From Bradyrhizobium jicamae (lineage in GTDB: Bacteria > Pseudomonadota > Alphaproteobacteria > Rhizobiales > Xanthobacteraceae), in contig NZ_JAFCKQ010000006.1 of NCBI RefSeq assembly GCF_018130215.1, positions 124,001-188,000 on the forward strand: 64,000 nt of DNA, in the 5' to 3' direction. Below are positions 62,315-64,000 of the stretch, in pieces (the first letter of the stretch is position 1; each line of letters opens with the position of its first letter). The position numbers and the translations under genes were made by a program. The notes under the pieces were generated by a model that made no database searches, had not been told where the DNA came from, and saw nothing but the letters and a program-made list of their open reading frames with translations.

Positions 62315-64000
62315 ATGAGCCAAACAGCCGCAGGTGAAACGTCACAGCAAGCTCCGAAGCCGGCATCCGCCTCGGTCGTCGCCCGACATGAGGCGACGCT
62401 GAGGGCACTGCCGTTCTCTGACGTCAGCGATTTCGACGACGCTGCGCGCGGTTTCGTCGGTACCATCGAGAACGCGAAGATCACCTCCGCGCAGGGACGG
62501 GTGGTCTGGAGTCTGGAGCCTTACGGCTTCCTCTCCGAGGAGACCGCGCCGCCGAGCGTTGATCCCAGCCTGTGGCGACAGTCGCGGCTCAACATGCATC
62601 ACGGCCTGTTCGAGGTGGTACCTGGCGTCTACCAGGTTCGCGGACTCGACATCGCCAACATGACGCTGATCGAGGGCGACAAAGGTGTGATCGTGGTCGA
62701 CACGCTGACCTCGATCGAAGGCGCTCGGGCGGCTATGGAGCTCTACTTCCAGCATCGCGGCAGGCGACCGGTCGCCGCCGTGATCTTCACCCACACCCAT
62801 ACCGATCATTGGGGCGGCGCGCGCGGCGTGGTCGACGACGCGATGTTGGCTGCCGGCGTGCCGATCGTCGCGCCGAACTTGTTCATGGAGCACGCGGTCT
62901 CCGAGAACATCATCGCAGGGCCCGCTATGCTGCGTCGTGCGCAGTACCAGTTCGGACCCTTCCTCGCCAAGGGCGTGCGCGGGCACGTCGATTGCGGGCT
63001 CGGCAAGACCATGGCGGCGGGCGCCGTAGCCTTGCTGCGGCCGACCGACCTGATCATCGCGACCGGCGACACCAGGATCATCGACGGCGTCGAGTTCGAA
63101 TTCCAGATGGCGCCGAACAGCGAGGCGCCGGCAGAGATGCATTTCTTCATCCCGCGCTACAAGCTGCTCAACCTCGCGGAGAACTGCACGCATAACTTCC
63201 ACAATCTCTTGCCGTTCCGCGGCGCCGACGTGCGCGATGCGCTGGCCTGGTCGAAATATCTCGGCGAGGCCTTGCAAATGTGGAGCGGCAAGGCGGACGC
63301 GATGTGCGGCCAGCATCACTGGCCGGTGTGGGGCCGGGAGCGGATCGACAACATGATCCGCCAGCAGCGCGACCTCTATAAATTTGCCCACGACCAGACC
63401 ATCCGCCTGATGAATCACGGACTCAACGCCGCCGAGATCGCCGAGACGATCCGTTTGCCGCAAAGCCTCGAAGGCGCCTGGCACGGCCGAGGCTACTACG
63501 GTCACATCAGGCACAACGTGAAGGCGATCTACCAGAAATATCTCGGCTGGTACGACGCCAACCCGGTCAACCTCGATCCGCTGCCGCCGGTCGCGTCAGG
63601 CCGGAAATATGTCGAGTATATGGGCGGTTCCGACGCGATCCTGAAGCGCACGGCCGCGGACTTCGCCAAGGGCGAGTTCCGCTTCGTGGCGCAGGCCTTG
63701 AGCCATCTCGTCTTCGCCGAGCCCGACAACCAGGCGGCGCGCGCGATGCTCGCCGATACGTTCGAGCAGCTCGGCTACGCCGCCGAAAGCTCGACCTGGC
63801 GCAACGCCTATCTGTTCGGCGCCCAGGAGTTGCGTCAGGGCATGCCGAAGACGCCGCCGCGTTCCCCGATGCCGCGCGAGACGCTCGCCGCGCTGCGCAC
63901 CGAACAACTGTTCGACGTGCTTGGCATCCGCCTCAACGGCCCCAAGGCCGACGGCAAGCGCATCGTCCTGAACTGGAACTTCACCGATACCGGCGAAACC
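62315..64000 (+). CDS. Alkylsulfatase, metallo-beta-lactamase superfamily (N-terminal 562 codons)
   Basis: The gene runs past the right edge, still open. GAGGGAG precedes the ATG at 62315. The binuclear metal site is FTHTHTDHWGGARG, with His160, His162, Asp164 and His165. Further ligand regions include ENCTHNFHNLLPFRGA and GQHHWPVWGRERI, typical of SdsA1-type alkylsulfatases. The dimerisation and C-terminal SCP-2-like domains follow, the last just beginning at the edge (RTEQLFDVLGIRLNG). No signal peptide is visible, unlike secreted SdsA1, so a cytoplasmic role is likely. It would cleave alkyl sulfates to an alcohol and sulfate. Same strand as the monooxygenase, 37 bases apart. Confidence 0.9.
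   Translation, partial: MSQTAAGETSQQAPKPASASVVARHEATLRALPFSDVSDFDDAARGFVGTIENAKITSAQGRVVWSLEPYGFLSEETAPPSVDPSLWRQSRLNMHHGLFEVVPGVYQVRGLDIANMTLIEGDKGVIVVDTLTSIEGARAAMELYFQHRGRRPVAAVIFTHTHTDHWGGARGVVDDAMLAAGVPIVAPNLFMEHAVSENIIAGPAMLRRAQYQFGPFLAKGVRGHVDCGLGKTMAAGAVALLRPTDLIIATGDTRIIDGVEFEFQMAPNSEAPAEMHFFIPRYKLLNLAENCTHNFHNLLPFRGADVRDALAWSKYLGEALQMWSGKADAMCGQHHWPVWGRERIDNMIRQQRDLYKFAHDQTIRLMNHGLNAAEIAETIRLPQSLEGAWHGRGYYGHIRHNVKAIYQKYLGWYDANPVNLDPLPPVASGRKYVEYMGGSDAILKRTAADFAKGEFRFVAQALSHLVFAEPDNQAARAMLADTFEQLGYAAESSTWRNAYLFGAQELRQGMPKTPPRSPMPRETLAALRTEQLFDVLGIRLNGPKADGKRIVLNWNFTDTGET

Overview
The window is about 64 kb of GC-rich DNA. Dense divergent operons, TAT-exported enzymes, many catabolic oxygenases and CoA enzymes, and recurring GC-rich intergenic hairpins all suggest a Bradyrhizobium-like soil alphaproteobacterium. 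This assignment comes from gene style and recognised protein families, not from a marker gene. No rRNA, tRNA or CRISPR array was seen.

Layout. 1-0.7 kb: the start of a secreted YVTN-type beta-propeller gene and a DUF305 protein. 1-14.7 kb: a catabolic block of hydantoinase B and A, an orphan branched-chain-type binding protein, an enolase-superfamily enzyme, a cytosine-deaminase-like amidohydrolase, a tandem-fused CaiB/BaiF CoA-transferase and a single-chain biotin-dependent acyl-CoA carboxylase. 15-23.7 kb: an oxidative block with a Baeyer-Villiger monooxygenase, a TAT-exported tyrosinase with a small secreted partner, a CYP153-like P450, a GMC oxidoreductase with a small partner, and an HtrA-type protease. 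23.7-33.6 kb: a region that looks less GC-rich and more eroded, with DUF1254 and AhpD-like exported proteins, a Flp-pilin remnant, a tyrosine-recombinase tail, SulP and Na/Pi transporters, and two small membrane-protein genes broken by a frameshift and by a stop. It looks like a decayed island.

33.7-51.8 kb is the most interesting part. It holds an alpha/beta hydrolase, metY, pncB and then an apparently complete upper pathway for reductive nicotinate degradation. A NicAB-like nicotinate dehydrogenase (the large subunit fused to a membrane anchor and three haem c sites) would make 6-hydroxynicotinate. A 6-hydroxynicotinate reductase would make tetrahydro-6-oxonicotinate, and an enamidase would open the ring to 2-formylglutarate. 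Around these sit a UPF0280 (ApbE-like) protein, a DUF1185 protein, a dedicated Liv-type ABC transporter, a ferredoxin-NADP reductase and a NicR/BpsR-like MarR regulator. Matching palindromes of the form ATCATTCGTATACGAATGAT lie in front of nicA, the reductase operon and the divergent enamidase/fpr pair, so the set appears to be one regulon. The reductase and enamidase steps are best known from the anaerobe Eubacterium barkeri.

51.8-57.8 kb: a partial sulfur-oxidation operon (fccB-like, soxX, soxY, soxZ, soxA; no soxB, soxC or soxD) directly downstream of an IorAB-type molybdenum hydroxylase. 58-64 kb: an MFS transporter, an IclR regulator with a candidate operator, a second Baeyer-Villiger monooxygenase and an alkylsulfatase that runs off the window.
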